NCBI RefSeq assembly: GCF_039544005.1
Contig: NZ_BAABKV010000001.1
Span: 5,146,001 to 5,210,000 of the forward strand
Direction of reading: 5' to 3'
DNA: 64,000 bases
Source of the DNA: Kitasatospora paranensis
GTDB lineage: Bacteria > Actinomycetota > Actinomycetes > Streptomycetales > Streptomycetaceae
Part shown: positions 29,492 to 38,251 of the stretch, piece by piece
Position numbering within the stretch: position 1 is the first letter of the stretch
Layout of the letters: every line of letters starts with the position of its first letter
Notes under the pieces: model-generated
Told to the model about the DNA's origin: nothing
The model's input: the letters and a program-made list of their open reading frames with translations, nothing else
The model's database searches: none
Made by a program: the position numbers and the translations under genes

Positions 29492-30406
29492 TCAGTTGAG
29501 CCGGTTGCGGGCCGACCGGGCCTCCAGCCTGACCTTGCCCGCGCTCTCCGGATCGAAGGCGTCCAGGATCTGGGCGTAGGAGTCCATCTCGGCCGCGCCG
29601 CCGAGGAAGTCCCCGGTGCGGACGAGGATCTCCGCGCGCTCCAGCCGCAGTTGGGCGGGGTGGCGGGGCAGCAGCAGGGCCAGTTCGGTGGCCCACAGCT
29701 GGGCGCGGGCGTGCTCCGGGCGCTCGGACGCCCAGCCGCGGATGTTGCCGAGGACGCGCAGCACGATGTCCAGTGGCTGTGCGGGGGTGAGCAGTTCCGG
29801 GCCGAACCGGTGGCCGGCGGCGGCCGTGAGCCGGGCCGCGTCGTCCAGGTCGAGCAGCCGGCCGCCGTGGAACGGGTCGGCCAGCACGTACTCGTCGCCG
29901 CCGCCCGGCGGACCGACCGCGACGATGAAGTGGCCCGGCAGGGCGATGCCGTGGACGGTCAGCCCGGCGCGTGCGGCCACCCCGATCCAGACCAGCGACA
30001 GGGTGATCGGCAGGCCGCGGCGGCGCCGCAGGACCTCCGGCAGCAGCGAGGACTCCAGCCGCCGGTAGTCGGTCTGCCGGCCGTGGAAGCGCTCGCGCCC
30101 GCCGAGCACCGCGGCGAGCAGCGCCGCGGTCTCCTCCGGCCCGCGGGGGCGGCGTTCGGCGACCGCCTGCCGGACGGCCGCGGCGTGCCGGTCCAGGGCC
30201 GCCTGACAGCCCGACAGCAGCTCGTCCAGGGTGGGCGGCGGCTCCTGGTCCCGGCCCTCTCCCGGCACCCTGTCCAGCAGTTGCTCGGCGGCCGCGAGCA
30301 GGCACAGCAGCACCGGGTCGGGGTGCTCGGCCCGGGCCTCGGTACGGAAGCGGATTCTGCTCTGCTCGGTCACTGCTGCCTTCGCTGGGGCGGAAGTGGC
30401 GGACAT
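29492..30406 (-). CDS. SirB1-type transglutaminase-like/TPR protein
   Basis: 304 residues. The central part resembles the Transglut_core2 (SirB1) family: RRGLPITLSLVWIGVAARAG, GIALPGHFIVAV and DPFHGGRLL. The C-terminus is helical and repeat-like (RAQLWATELALLLPRHPAQL). The catalytic Cys of true transglutaminases is not evident; SirB1 proteins are generally uncharacterised. ATG 30406 is 5 bases after the GNAT gene stop, so the two are coupled. Confidence 0.75.
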   Translation of the reverse strand: MSATSAPAKAAVTEQSRIRFRTEARAEHPDPVLLCLLAAAEQLLDRVPGEGRDQEPPPTLDELLSGCQAALDRHAAAVRQAVAERRPRGPEETAALLAAVLGGRERFHGRQTDYRRLESSLLPEVLRRRRGLPITLSLVWIGVAARAGLTVHGIALPGHFIVAVGPPGGGDEYVLADPFHGGRLLDLDDAARLTAAAGHRFGPELLTPAQPLDIVLRVLGNIRGWASERPEHARAQLWATELALLLPRHPAQLRLERAEILVRTGDFLGGAAEMDSYAQILDAFDPESAGKVRLEARSARNRLN

Positions 30407-30411
30407 GAACG

Positions 30412-31425
30412 CTACCGCTGGGGAAGGCGGGCGTAGTGGTAAGTGTGACTGGTCGTGAAGCCCAGCCGGTCGTACAGGGCGATCGCCCCGGTGTTCTCCG
30501 CCTCGACCTGGAGGTACGCGGCCGTCGCGCCCTCCTCGGCGGCGCGGGCGGCGAGCACCGCCATCACGGCGGTGGCCAGCCCCGCCCGGCGGGCGTACGG
30601 GTCGACCTCGATGGCGCCGAAGCAGGCCCACGGGCCGTCCACGGCGAGCCGGCCGATGGCCACGGGGGTGCCGCCGCCCGGGTCGGGCACGGTGGCGAAC
30701 CAGACGGAGGGGCCGCCGTGCAGCACCGAGGCGGCGGCCCGCTCGACGGCCGGGTCGTCGCCGACCCGGCGGTAGCGGGACATCCAGCGGGCGTCCGCGG
30801 TGCGCGACAGCCGGACCCGCTCGTGGCCGGAGCCCAGCCGGGCCAGCGGGCCGAGCGGGGCGGTGCGCACCAGGGTCGGCGCGTATCCGGCGCCGAGATG
30901 GTCGAGTTCGGCGGTCAGGTCGGCCGGCGAGCCGGGGCTGATCACCTCGACGTAGGCGGGCAGGGAGCGGGCCGCGTACCAGTCGGTGACCTCGGCGAGG
31001 GCCTGCGGCAGCGGCCGGCCGGGGTCGCCCAGGGCCTGGACGGAGTTGGCCCGCCGGGTGAATCCGGCCGAGGCCCGCAGCGTCCACGCGCCCATCGGCT
31101 CCTGCTCGACGGCGGGCCAGCCGCGGCCGGCCGTCCGCTGGAGGGCGACCGGGTCGACGGCGGGCGGGGCGACGGTGCGGGCCGGGAAGAGCGGTACCGT
31201 CTTGCCGGCGACCAGCCGGTCGGCACGGAAGGTGACCGGGTCGCCACTGCGCGGGATCACCGTCAGCCCGGTTTCGTCCCAGGATGCGAGCACGCCGACC
31301 GCATCGCGGAACACGGGACGCCCGTCCACCACCTCGGAGACACGCCGCACCGAGACACGTCGTCCCACGTCAGAGGGGTTTATCCGGACTTCGGGGCGGC
31401 CTGCCGCCGGGCTTCCACCGGACAT
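30412..31425 (-). CDS. GNAT N-acetyltransferase with N-terminal SH3-like domain
   Basis: 337 residues. Residues 15-85 form a small beta-rich domain (GRRVSVRRV, VIPRSGDPVTFRAD). The C-terminal GNAT domain has motif A with acetyl-CoA loop VDPYARRAGLATAVMAVLA and motif B with ENTGAIALYDRLGF. Substrate is unknown. It is divergent from fdxA, sharing a 130-bp promoter region, and is coupled to the SirB1-like gene downstream. Confidence 0.82.
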   Translation of the reverse strand: MSGGSPAAGRPEVRINPSDVGRRVSVRRVSEVVDGRPVFRDAVGVLASWDETGLTVIPRSGDPVTFRADRLVAGKTVPLFPARTVAPPAVDPVALQRTAGRGWPAVEQEPMGAWTLRASAGFTRRANSVQALGDPGRPLPQALAEVTDWYAARSLPAYVEVISPGSPADLTAELDHLGAGYAPTLVRTAPLGPLARLGSGHERVRLSRTADARWMSRYRRVGDDPAVERAAASVLHGGPSVWFATVPDPGGGTPVAIGRLAVDGPWACFGAIEVDPYARRAGLATAVMAVLAARAAEEGATAAYLQVEAENTGAIALYDRLGFTTSHTYHYARLPQR

Positions 31426-31445
31426 CGAGCGTACCTCCTGTGCAA

Positions 31446-31474
31446 TTGCGTCCTCTGACCCGCGATACTAGGGG
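31446..31474 (+). promoter_or_regulatory. Promoter-like elements for fdxA-dapC
   Basis: TTGCGT (31446-31451), a 17-base spacer and TAGGGG (31469-31474) resemble the actinomycete principal sigma consensus, about 75 bases before the fdxA start. Confidence 0.4.
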
Positions 31475-31555
31475 CGGGCATCGACGACGCCGCGCTCACC
31501 CGCGCACGCAAGCAAACAGTTTGGGCCGCCAGCCCTTCCGAGGAGGAACGACAGC

Positions 31556-31882
31556 GTGACCTACGTCATCGCGCAGCCTTGTGTCGACGTCAAGGACAAG
31601 GCGTGCATCGAAGAGTGCCCGGTTGACTGCATCTACGAGGGCGAGCGCTCGCTCTACATCCACCCGGATGAGTGTGTCGACTGCGGCGCCTGCGAGCCGG
31701 TCTGCCCGGTCGAGGCGATCTTCTACGAGGACGACACTCCGGAGGAGTGGAAGGACTACTACAAGGCGAACGTCGAGTTCTTCGACGAGCTGGGCTCGCC
31801 CGGCGGCGCCTCGAAGCTCGGCCTGATCGAGAAGGACCACCCGTTCATCGCGGCCCTTCCGCCGCAGAACGCCGACCACTGA
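31556..31882 (+). CDS. fdxA: Seven-iron ferredoxin FdxA
   Basis: A 108-residue cytosolic electron carrier with one [3Fe-4S] and one [4Fe-4S] cluster. The eight Cys occur at 9, 17, 21, 25, 40, 43, 46 and 50, in the pattern of bacterial seven-iron ferredoxins, followed by the acidic C-terminal extension of the actinobacterial type. The start is GTG after GAGGAGG. It lies 17 bases upstream of dapC and is co-transcribed with it, the same pairing I recall from mycobacteria (Rv1177-Rv1178). Confidence 0.95.
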   Translation: MTYVIAQPCVDVKDKACIEECPVDCIYEGERSLYIHPDECVDCGACEPVCPVEAIFYEDDTPEEWKDYYKANVEFFDELGSPGGASKLGLIEKDHPFIAALPPQNADH

Positions 31883-31899
31883 TCGGTGACAGTCGAGTC

Positions 31900-33045
31900 G
31901 TGAGCACCAATCACACCGCGCGCGCGCCGTTCCCGGGTCACCCGGGGGCGGCGCGTCGCGTCTCCGAGCTGCTGCCGGTTTTCCCCTGGGACCGGCTGGA
32001 GCCGTACAAGCGCACTGCCCTCGCCCACCCGGGCGGGATCTGCGACCTTTCCGTCGGCACCCCGGTCGACCCGGTGCCGGAGGTGATCCAGAAGGCGCTG
32101 GCCGCCGCCACGGACACCCCGGGCTATCCGACCGTCTGGGGCCCGCTGGAGCTGCGCGAGGCCGTCGCCGGCTGGCTGCACCGCCGGGTCGGCGCCGAGA
32201 TCGGCCCGCAGGCCGTGCTGCCCACCGTCGGCTCCAAGGAGCTGGTGGCCTGGCTGCCCGGCCAGCTGGGTCTGGGGCCCGGCGACCAGGTCGCCTACCC
32301 CCGCCTGGCCTACCCGACGTACGAGGTCGGTGCCCGCCTCTGCGGCGCCGAGCCGGTGGCGTACGACGACGTGGCGGAGCTGGACGGCTCCCGGGTACGG
32401 CTGCTGTGGCTGAACTCGCCGTCCAACCCGACCGGCCGGGTGCTGTCCGCGGACGAGCTGCGCCGGGCCGTCGCCTGGGCCAGGGAGCACGGCGCTCTGC
32501 TGGTCAGCGACGAGTGCTACCTGGAGCTGGGCTGGGAGGCGGAGCCGGTCTCGGTGCTGCACCCCGAGGTCTGCGGCGGGTCGCACCTGGGCCTGCTGGC
32601 CGTCCACTCGCTCTCCAAGCGGTCCAATCTGGCCGGTTACCGTGCCTCGTTCGTCGCGGGCGACGAGGTCGTCGTCCGGGAGCTGCTGGAGATCCGCAAG
32701 CACGGCGGCATGATCGTGCCGGCCCCGGTGCAGGCGGCGACCGTCGCGGCCCTGGCGGACGACGCGCACGTCGCCGAGCAGCGGGCCCGCTACGCGGCCC
32801 GGCGCACGGCCCTGCGCGGGGCCCTGGAGGCGTACGGCTTCACCATCGAGCACTCCGAGGCGAGCCTCTACCTGTGGGCCACCCAGGGGCGGCCCTGCTG
32901 GGAGACGGTCGCCGAGCTCGCCGAGCTGGGCGTGCTGGTGGCGCCCGGCGACTTCTACGGGCCCGCCGGGGACCGGCACGTCCGGGTGGCGTTCACCGCC
33001 ACGGACGAGCGGGTCCGGGCGGTCGTGGAGCGGCTCGGCGGCTGA
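31900..33045 (+). CDS. dapC: Succinyldiaminopimelate transaminase DapC
   Basis: A 381-residue class I/II PLP aminotransferase of the actinobacterial DapC type. It transaminates N-succinyl-2-amino-6-ketopimelate in lysine and meso-diaminopimelate synthesis. The PLP Lys lies in SLSKRSNLAGYR; NSPSNPTGR and the C-terminal Arg motif HVRVAFT are present. GTG 31900 is chosen because the family N-terminus begins near PFPWDRL. dapE lies 2.3 kb downstream, so the window holds two steps of the pathway. Confidence 0.92.
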   Translation: MSTNHTARAPFPGHPGAARRVSELLPVFPWDRLEPYKRTALAHPGGICDLSVGTPVDPVPEVIQKALAAATDTPGYPTVWGPLELREAVAGWLHRRVGAEIGPQAVLPTVGSKELVAWLPGQLGLGPGDQVAYPRLAYPTYEVGARLCGAEPVAYDDVAELDGSRVRLLWLNSPSNPTGRVLSADELRRAVAWAREHGALLVSDECYLELGWEAEPVSVLHPEVCGGSHLGLLAVHSLSKRSNLAGYRASFVAGDEVVVRELLEIRKHGGMIVPAPVQAATVAALADDAHVAEQRARYAARRTALRGALEAYGFTIEHSEASLYLWATQGRPCWETVAELAELGVLVAPGDFYGPAGDRHVRVAFTATDERVRAVVERLGG

Positions 33046-33059
33046 CCGCGCCGGACGCG

Positions 33060-33107
33060 GCATGCGAGGAGGGCCGGCCCCGAACGGGGCCGGCCCTCCT
33101 CGCATGC
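33060..33107. terminator. 22-bp perfect hairpin terminator after dapC
   Basis: Arms 33060-33081 and 33086-33107 with a GAAC loop, between convergent dapC and the secreted-protein gene, so probably bidirectional. Confidence 0.85.
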
Positions 33108-33124
33108 GGTGCGGTGGCGGGGCG

Positions 33125-33844
33125 TCAGCCGGCCAGGTGGCCGCCGCCGATGCCGCCGAGCAGGGCGCCGACCGGGCCGATGCCGCTGAGCAGGTCGGTC
33201 GGGTTGGAACCCAGCGAGGGCATGCCGCCGAGCCGGTTCTCGGCGGCGGGCGCGCCGGTCAGCGAGTCGAGCGCGCCGGCGGCCGGGAGCGACTTGGTGA
33301 GGCCGCCGGTCGGCAGGGCGCCGGTGAGCGCGCCGGTCGGCAGGCCCCCGGTGGGCAGGGCGCCGGTCACCGTGCTCAGCGGGGAGGCGGCGGCGGCGCT
33401 GCGGGTGCCGGGCACCGCGGGCACCAGCTTGCCGGCGACGGCCGGGCCGGCCCGGTCGATCAGGGCGGGCGCCACCTGGCCGGCGATGGTGGAGAGCGCA
33501 CCGGTGGCGGCGGTGGTCTTGCCGGCGGTGTTGGTGACCGGGCCCAGGGCCTGGTCGGCGTCCGGCAGGGCGGCGGCCACGGTGTGGCCGGCCGCGTCGC
33601 TGGTGGCCGGGACGCCGGTGGCGACGGTCGCGGCACCGGTGGCGCCGGCCGACTGGCCGAGCTCGTGGGCGGCGTCCTGCACGGTGCCGCCGGGGGAGTC
33701 GAGCTGGGTGAGGCCGGACCCCAGGTCGGTCCCCTGCGGCACCAGGTCGGCGGCGGAGGCGGAGCCGGCCGCGATCAGGGGAGTCGCTCCGGCTGCGACG
33801 AGCAGGGCGGCCTGGGCGATCCGGCGCTTGAGGGGGTGGGACAT
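33125..33844 (-). CDS. Secreted Ala/Gly-rich protein with GALPTGGL repeats
   Basis: 239 residues. A Sec signal peptide (RRIAQAALLVAAGATPLIA) ends with ASAA near residue 32. The mature protein is low in charge and rich in Ala, Gly, Thr and Leu, with repeated (G)ALPTGGL motifs around residues 155-182. There is no lipobox, LPXTG motif or known domain. It resembles other secreted low-complexity proteins of streptomycetes. Function is unknown. The leader of 313 bp contains a notable hairpin. Confidence 0.7.
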   Translation of the reverse strand: MSHPLKRRIAQAALLVAAGATPLIAAGSASAADLVPQGTDLGSGLTQLDSPGGTVQDAAHELGQSAGATGAATVATGVPATSDAAGHTVAAALPDADQALGPVTNTAGKTTAATGALSTIAGQVAPALIDRAGPAVAGKLVPAVPGTRSAAAASPLSTVTGALPTGGLPTGALTGALPTGGLTKSLPAAGALDSLTGAPAAENRLGGMPSLGSNPTDLLSGIGPVGALLGGIGGGHLAG

Positions 33845-34157
33845 GGTGCTCCTCAGGGATGACGGGCAGGGCGGTCCGCCGGGCGGACGCCGTGCTTACC
33901 GCTCAGGAGGCGGGAAGGTTTCGGCCCCTCAAGGTAAAGGGCAAGCAAAGATCACACGATCGTCTTTGCGCCGGGGGCTCTTCCAGGCCAGCTCCGGAGG
34001 CGGTTGCAGAAACGTCACTTCCCTTGCGGGGCCCGGCAAGCAAGGGTGCCGCCCAGGCCCCTTGCGGCGGCCGCCCCGCCGCCTGCCGGAGGTCCACCCG
34101 GGTTGACCCGAATCACCCGGCAGGCGGTAGCCCGCTCATCTGTCCGTCAACCTGCCG
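33845..34157 (-). promoter_or_regulatory. Long leader of the secreted-protein gene
   Basis: This region lies between the lysozyme-like gene stop and the secreted-protein start. It holds an inverted repeat GCAAAGA (33945-33951) / TCTTTGC (33963-33969) with an 11-base loop in a locally A/T-richer stretch, and several GC hairpins. No gene is seen. Confidence 0.4.
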
Positions 34158-35198
34158 TCACGTCTTCGCGGGTGCCCCGAGGGTGAGCAGCACCCGGTCG
34201 GACGGCGCGTCCGCGGACTGCGGCTTCCACCCGTCCGAGGGCCGGTCGAACCGCCACACCTGCCCGTCGTAGGCCACCGTGCCGATACCCAGCACCTGGG
34301 CCTGCGCGACCGCCCACTGCGCCACCGCCCAGCCCGACTGCCGCAGGTCGTCCGACCCGGTCGAGGCGGCGGCCTGCGGGCTCAGCGCCAGCACCGTCCG
34401 CGGGTCCTTGGCCGCCTTCGTGGCCGGCGCGACCGCCACCACCCGGCCGAACTCGCGCCTCACCCGGTCGGTCACGGCCTGCGAGCGCTGCGCGGCCGAG
34501 CTCGGCGGCGCGGCCGCGGGCACGGCCGAGACCGCCGACGACGGCGTCGGCGAACCGGAGGCGTCGGCCACCGGGTCGTCCAGCTCGTGCACCACGCAGT
34601 TCAGCGCGGCCGGCTCCCGCCCGGTGAGCACCGAGGAGACCAGCATCGCGTTCGACTCGTGCTTGGCGTACGCCTGCGGGTAGCCGCTCTTCTGCACCTG
34701 CTGGGCCGCGTCCGTCAGCGGCATCCGCGCGTAGCCCTGGATCTTCACCAGGCCGTCCAGGAACTTGTTGGTCGCGTACACCGGGTCCTGGATCTGCGCC
34801 GCGGTGCCCCAGCCCTGCGACGGGCGCTGCTGGAAGAGGCCGATCGAGTCGCGGTCACCGCCCACCAGGTTGTGCAGCTTCGACTCCTGCATCGCGGTCG
34901 CCAGGGCGATCGTCACCGCCCGCTCCGGCAGCCCGCGGGACAGCGCCACCGAGGTGATCGTCGCCGCGTTGGCCGCCTGCGCCAGGTCCAGTGTCCCGGA
35001 GCCCGCCGCGGTGGTGATCCGGCAGCCCTCCGGCGGCACCGTCAGCCGGTCCCGGTTGAACCAGAGCAGCACGCCCGCGGCCAGCGACAGCACCACCAGG
35101 CCGACCAGCAGCCGGCGCAGCAGACGGGAACGGCGCCGCCGCCTGCCACCCGGTGCCGCCGCGGCACCACCCGGTCCGCCATCCGACCACTCGGCCAC
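34158..35198 (-). CDS. Membrane-anchored lysozyme/transglycosylase-like protein
   Basis: 346 residues from GTG 35198, preceded by GAGAGGGG. An Arg-rich start and one membrane helix (LLVGLVVLSLAAGVLLWF, about residues 30-47) anchor an extracellular domain. Segments ALATAMQESKLHNL and GLFQQRPSQGWG match the lytic-transglycosylase-like fold found in many actinobacterial proteins, with a candidate catalytic Glu in MQESKL. A Pro/Ser/Ala linker and a second small domain follow. Cleavage of peptidoglycan is plausible but not shown. It is divergent from dapE. Confidence 0.7.
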   Translation of the reverse strand: MAEWSDGGPGGAAAAPGGRRRRRSRLLRRLLVGLVVLSLAAGVLLWFNRDRLTVPPEGCRITTAAGSGTLDLAQAANAATITSVALSRGLPERAVTIALATAMQESKLHNLVGGDRDSIGLFQQRPSQGWGTAAQIQDPVYATNKFLDGLVKIQGYARMPLTDAAQQVQKSGYPQAYAKHESNAMLVSSVLTGREPAALNCVVHELDDPVADASGSPTPSSAVSAVPAAAPPSSAAQRSQAVTDRVRREFGRVVAVAPATKAAKDPRTVLALSPQAAASTGSDDLRQSGWAVAQWAVAQAQVLGIGTVAYDGQVWRFDRPSDGWKPQSADAPSDRVLLTLGAPAKT

Positions 35199-35317
35199 CG
35201 CCGCCCCTCTCGTCCGCTCCGTCGCCCGCACACCGTACCCACTCGGACGGCCGGGCAGCTCCGCCCGGTTGCGTCCGGCGCCCGCCGACCGGGCCGCCAC
35301 CGATACGCTAAACCACC

Positions 35318-36394
35318 ATGAGCAGCCCGAACACGCCCCTCGACCTGACCCTCGACGGCGGTGCGCTGACCGCCCGGCTGGTCGACTTCCCGTCCGTCAG
35401 CGGCGACGAGCAGCCCCTCGCCGACGCGGTCGAGGCCGCCCTGCGCGCCCTCCCGCACCTGACCGTCGACCGGTACGGCAACAACGTGGTCGCCCGGACG
35501 GACCTCGGCCGGGCCGAGCGGGTGCTGCTCGCCGGGCACCTCGACACCGTGCCGATCGCCGACAACCTCCCGTCGTACGTCGAGGGCGACCTGCTCTACG
35601 GCTGCGGCACCTCCGACATGAAGTCCGGCGTCGCCGTGCAGCTGCGACTGGCCGCCACCCTCACCGAGCCCGACCACGACCTCACCTTCGTGTTCTACGA
35701 CTGCGAGGAGATCGAGGCCTCCCGCAACGGCCTGGGCCGGCTCGCGGCCGAGCACCCCGACTGGCTCGCCGCCGACTTCGCGGTGCTGATGGAGCCCAGC
35801 GGCGCCGTCGTCGAGGGCGGCTGCCAGGGCACCCTGCGCGCCGACGTCACGCTGACCGGCACCCGCGCCCACTCGGCCCGCAGCTGGCTCGGCGACAACG
35901 CCATCCACAAGGCCGTCGAGGTGCTGCGGCGGCTCTCGGAGTACCGGCCGCGCCGGGTGGTCATCGACGGCCTGGAGTACCGCGAGGGCCTGAACGCCAC
36001 CCGCATCGACGGCGGGGTGGCCGGCAACGTCATCCCCGACGAGTGCCGGGTGCACGTGAACTTCCGCTACGCCCCGGACCGTTCCGAGGCGGAGGCGGCC
36101 GACCACGTCCGCGAGGTGTTCGAGGGCTTCGACGTCACCGTCACCGACACCGCGCCGGGCGCCCTGCCCGGACTCGACCGGCCCGCCGCGCAGGCGTTCC
36201 TGGCCGCGGTCGGCGGCGAGGCGCGGGCCAAGTTCGGCTGGACGGACGTCGCCCGGTTCAGCGCGCTCGGCGTCCCGGCGGTCAACTACGGGCCGGGCGA
36301 TCCCAACCTCGCCCACAAGCGGGACGAGCACTGCTCGCTCACCGCGATCGCCGAGGTCGAGGAGCGTCTGCGGGCCTGGTTGACCGGCTCCTGA
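35318..36394 (+). CDS. dapE: Succinyl-diaminopimelate desuccinylase DapE
   Basis: A 358-residue M20 metallohydrolase that removes succinate to give LL-diaminopimelate. Metal and catalytic residues are visible in GHLDTVPI, the following CGTSDMKSG and the Glu pair YDCEEIE; the lid/dimerisation domain follows (GTRAHSARSWLG). The length and motif set fit the Gram-positive DapE family. The gene stands 63 bases before the LOG-like gene and is probably co-transcribed with it. Confidence 0.93.
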   Translation: MSSPNTPLDLTLDGGALTARLVDFPSVSGDEQPLADAVEAALRALPHLTVDRYGNNVVARTDLGRAERVLLAGHLDTVPIADNLPSYVEGDLLYGCGTSDMKSGVAVQLRLAATLTEPDHDLTFVFYDCEEIEASRNGLGRLAAEHPDWLAADFAVLMEPSGAVVEGGCQGTLRADVTLTGTRAHSARSWLGDNAIHKAVEVLRRLSEYRPRRVVIDGLEYREGLNATRIDGGVAGNVIPDECRVHVNFRYAPDRSEAEAADHVREVFEGFDVTVTDTAPGALPGLDRPAAQAFLAAVGGEARAKFGWTDVARFSALGVPAVNYGPGDPNLAHKRDEHCSLTAIAEVEERLRAWLTGS

Positions 36395-36457
36395 CGGCCA
36401 TCGCGAGGTTGCCCGCCGTTCGCCGTAATCGGTGGACGGCGGGCGTAGGGTTTCGTC

Positions 36458-37270
36458 ATGACAGGCACTGGAGACGAAAAGCACTACGGGCACGGTCCCG
36501 AAGAAGTCGACGCGCCCGAACGCAAGAAGCCCTGGCCCGAGAAGCAGAAGGGCCCGGTGCTGCTGCGGCGCGACCAGGTCGGCACCAGCACCACCGACCA
36601 GCGGCTGCTGGACACCACCGGCCCCACCGACTGGCTGCACACCGATCCGTGGCGGGTCCTGCGGATCACCTCGGAGTTCGTCGAAGGGTTCGGGGCGCTC
36701 GCCGAACTTCCGGCCTCCATCAGCGTGTTCGGCTCCGCCCGGACCCCGGTCGACTCGCCCGAGTACGCCGCCGGGGTGGCCATCGGCCGGGCCCTCGCCG
36801 AGGCCGGCTACGCGGTGATCACCGGCGGCGGCCCGGGTGCGATGGAGGCCGCCAACCGCGGCGCCTCCGACGCCGGCGGCCTGAGCGTCGGCCTGGGCAT
36901 CGAGCTCCCCTTCGAGCAGGGCCTCAACGAGTTCGTCGACCTGGGGCTCAACTTCCGCTACTTCTTCGTCCGCAAGACGATGTTCGTGAAGTACGCGCAG
37001 GGCTTCGTGGTGCTGCCCGGCGGCCTCGGCACGCTGGACGAGCTGTTCGAGGCGCTCACCCTGGTGCAGACCCGCAAGGTGACCCGCTTCCCGGTGGTGC
37101 TCTTCGGCAGCGCCTACTGGGGCGGCCTGGTCGACTGGCTGAAGAACACCCTGATCGCCGAGGGCAAGGCCTCGCCGCAGGACCTGGAGCTGTTCCACGT
37201 GGTCGACGAGGTCGAGGACGTGCTGAAGATCCTGGCGGAGACCCGCAGGCCGAACGGCACCCAGGTCTGA
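36458..37270 (+). CDS. LOG family (TIGR00730) nucleotide 5'-monophosphate phosphoribohydrolase-like protein
   Basis: 270 residues. A charged N-terminal extension of about 85 residues precedes the Rossmann-like LOG domain. Key motifs are SVFGSAR, GGGPGAMEAANRGA and the signature PGGLGTLDELFE, which binds the phosphoribosyl group. LOG enzymes release the base from nucleoside monophosphates (cytokinin-type substrates in some bacteria). The actual substrate is unknown here. It lies downstream of dapE, as in mycobacteria, and is convergent with folP2. Confidence 0.88.
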   Translation: MTGTGDEKHYGHGPEEVDAPERKKPWPEKQKGPVLLRRDQVGTSTTDQRLLDTTGPTDWLHTDPWRVLRITSEFVEGFGALAELPASISVFGSARTPVDSPEYAAGVAIGRALAEAGYAVITGGGPGAMEAANRGASDAGGLSVGLGIELPFEQGLNEFVDLGLNFRYFFVRKTMFVKYAQGFVVLPGGLGTLDELFEALTLVQTRKVTRFPVVLFGSAYWGGLVDWLKNTLIAEGKASPQDLELFHVVDEVEDVLKILAETRRPNGTQV

Positions 37271-37279
37271 GCCGGACGG

Positions 37280-38143
37280 CTACGCGAGCCCCCGGCGGGC
37301 GACCGCCGGGGGCCGGGTGCCGCGGATCGACGCCACCATGTCGAGTACCTGCCGGGTCTCGGCGACCTGGTGGACCCGGTACACCTGCGCGCCGAGCCAG
37401 GCCGAGACCGCGGTGGTGGCCAGCGTGCCGAGCAGCCGCTCGTCGACCGGCCGGTCCAGCGTCTCGCCGACGAAGTCCTTGTTGGAGAGCGAGACCAGCA
37501 CCGGGAAGCCGGTCGCGGTCATCTCCGGCAGCCGCCGGGTCGCCTCCAGCGAGTGCCAGGTGTTCTTGCCGAAGTCGTGGCCCGGGTCGATGATCAGCGC
37601 GTCCCGCCGGACGCCGAGCTCCGCGGCGCGCTCCGCCAGCCCCACGGTGACCCGCAGGATGTCCGCCATCACGTCCTCGTACCCCGCCCGGTGCGGCCGG
37701 GTGCGCGGCTCGGCGCCGCCCGCGTGGGTGCAGACCAGGCCGACGTCGTACCGGGCGGCGACCTCGGCGAGCTTCGGGTCGACCCCGCCCCAGGCGTCGT
37801 TCAGCAGGTCGGCGCCGACCTCGCAGACCGCCTCGCCGACCTCGTGCCGCCAGGTGTCCACGCTGATCACCGCGTCCGGGTGGCGCTTGCGCAGCTCGGC
37901 CACGAACGGGACGGTGCGGCGCAGCTCCTCCTCGACGGTGACCTCCTCGCCCGGGCCGGCCTTGACCCCGCCGATGTCCAGGATCGCCGCGCCCTCGGCC
38001 ACCGCACGGTCCGCGGCGGCGAACGCGGCGTCGTCGGCGAAGGTGGCGCCGCGGTCGAAGAAGGAGTCCGGGGTGCGGTTGACGATGGCCATGATCACGA
38101 GTTCGTCCTTGCCGAACTCCCGCGGGCCGAGACGCAAGTCCAC
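37280..38143 (-). CDS. folP2: FolP2-type dihydropteroate synthase homologue
   Basis: 287 residues from GTG 38143 with GGAGGAG six bases upstream. The TIM-barrel family is clear from MAIVNRTPDSFFDRG, but two DHPS signatures are altered: the usual DIGGEST(R)PG loop reads DIGGVKAGPG, and the distal Ser-Arg-Lys motif reads LSNKDFVG. These changes match mycobacterial FolP2, a paralogue that I recall does not replace FolP1, so true pteroate synthesis is doubtful. It is divergent from the DivIVA-domain gene. Confidence 0.85.
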   Translation of the reverse strand: MDLRLGPREFGKDELVIMAIVNRTPDSFFDRGATFADDAAFAAADRAVAEGAAILDIGGVKAGPGEEVTVEEELRRTVPFVAELRKRHPDAVISVDTWRHEVGEAVCEVGADLLNDAWGGVDPKLAEVAARYDVGLVCTHAGGAEPRTRPHRAGYEDVMADILRVTVGLAERAAELGVRRDALIIDPGHDFGKNTWHSLEATRRLPEMTATGFPVLVSLSNKDFVGETLDRPVDERLLGTLATTAVSAWLGAQVYRVHQVAETRQVLDMVASIRGTRPPAVARRGLA

Positions 38144-38251
38144 CGGAATCTCCTCCACAGCTCGCCCGGGTGCAATGATGGGCCCCGGCCTGTCCGGGGA
38201 CCATGATCCCACCATTGCCGGAGACGGGTCGCGGAGTATCGGAGGCGGCTC

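Noticed and set aside
27101..30436. 1111-codon frame covering permease, kinase and beyond
   Set aside because: Only the part from 27515 to about 28407 is coding (kinase N-terminus); the rest is out-of-frame read-through.
33845..34157. c-di-AMP (ydaO) riboswitch before the secreted-protein gene
   Set aside because: The place would fit a cell-wall gene, but I could not match the conserved ydaO segments; only a simple inverted repeat is supported.
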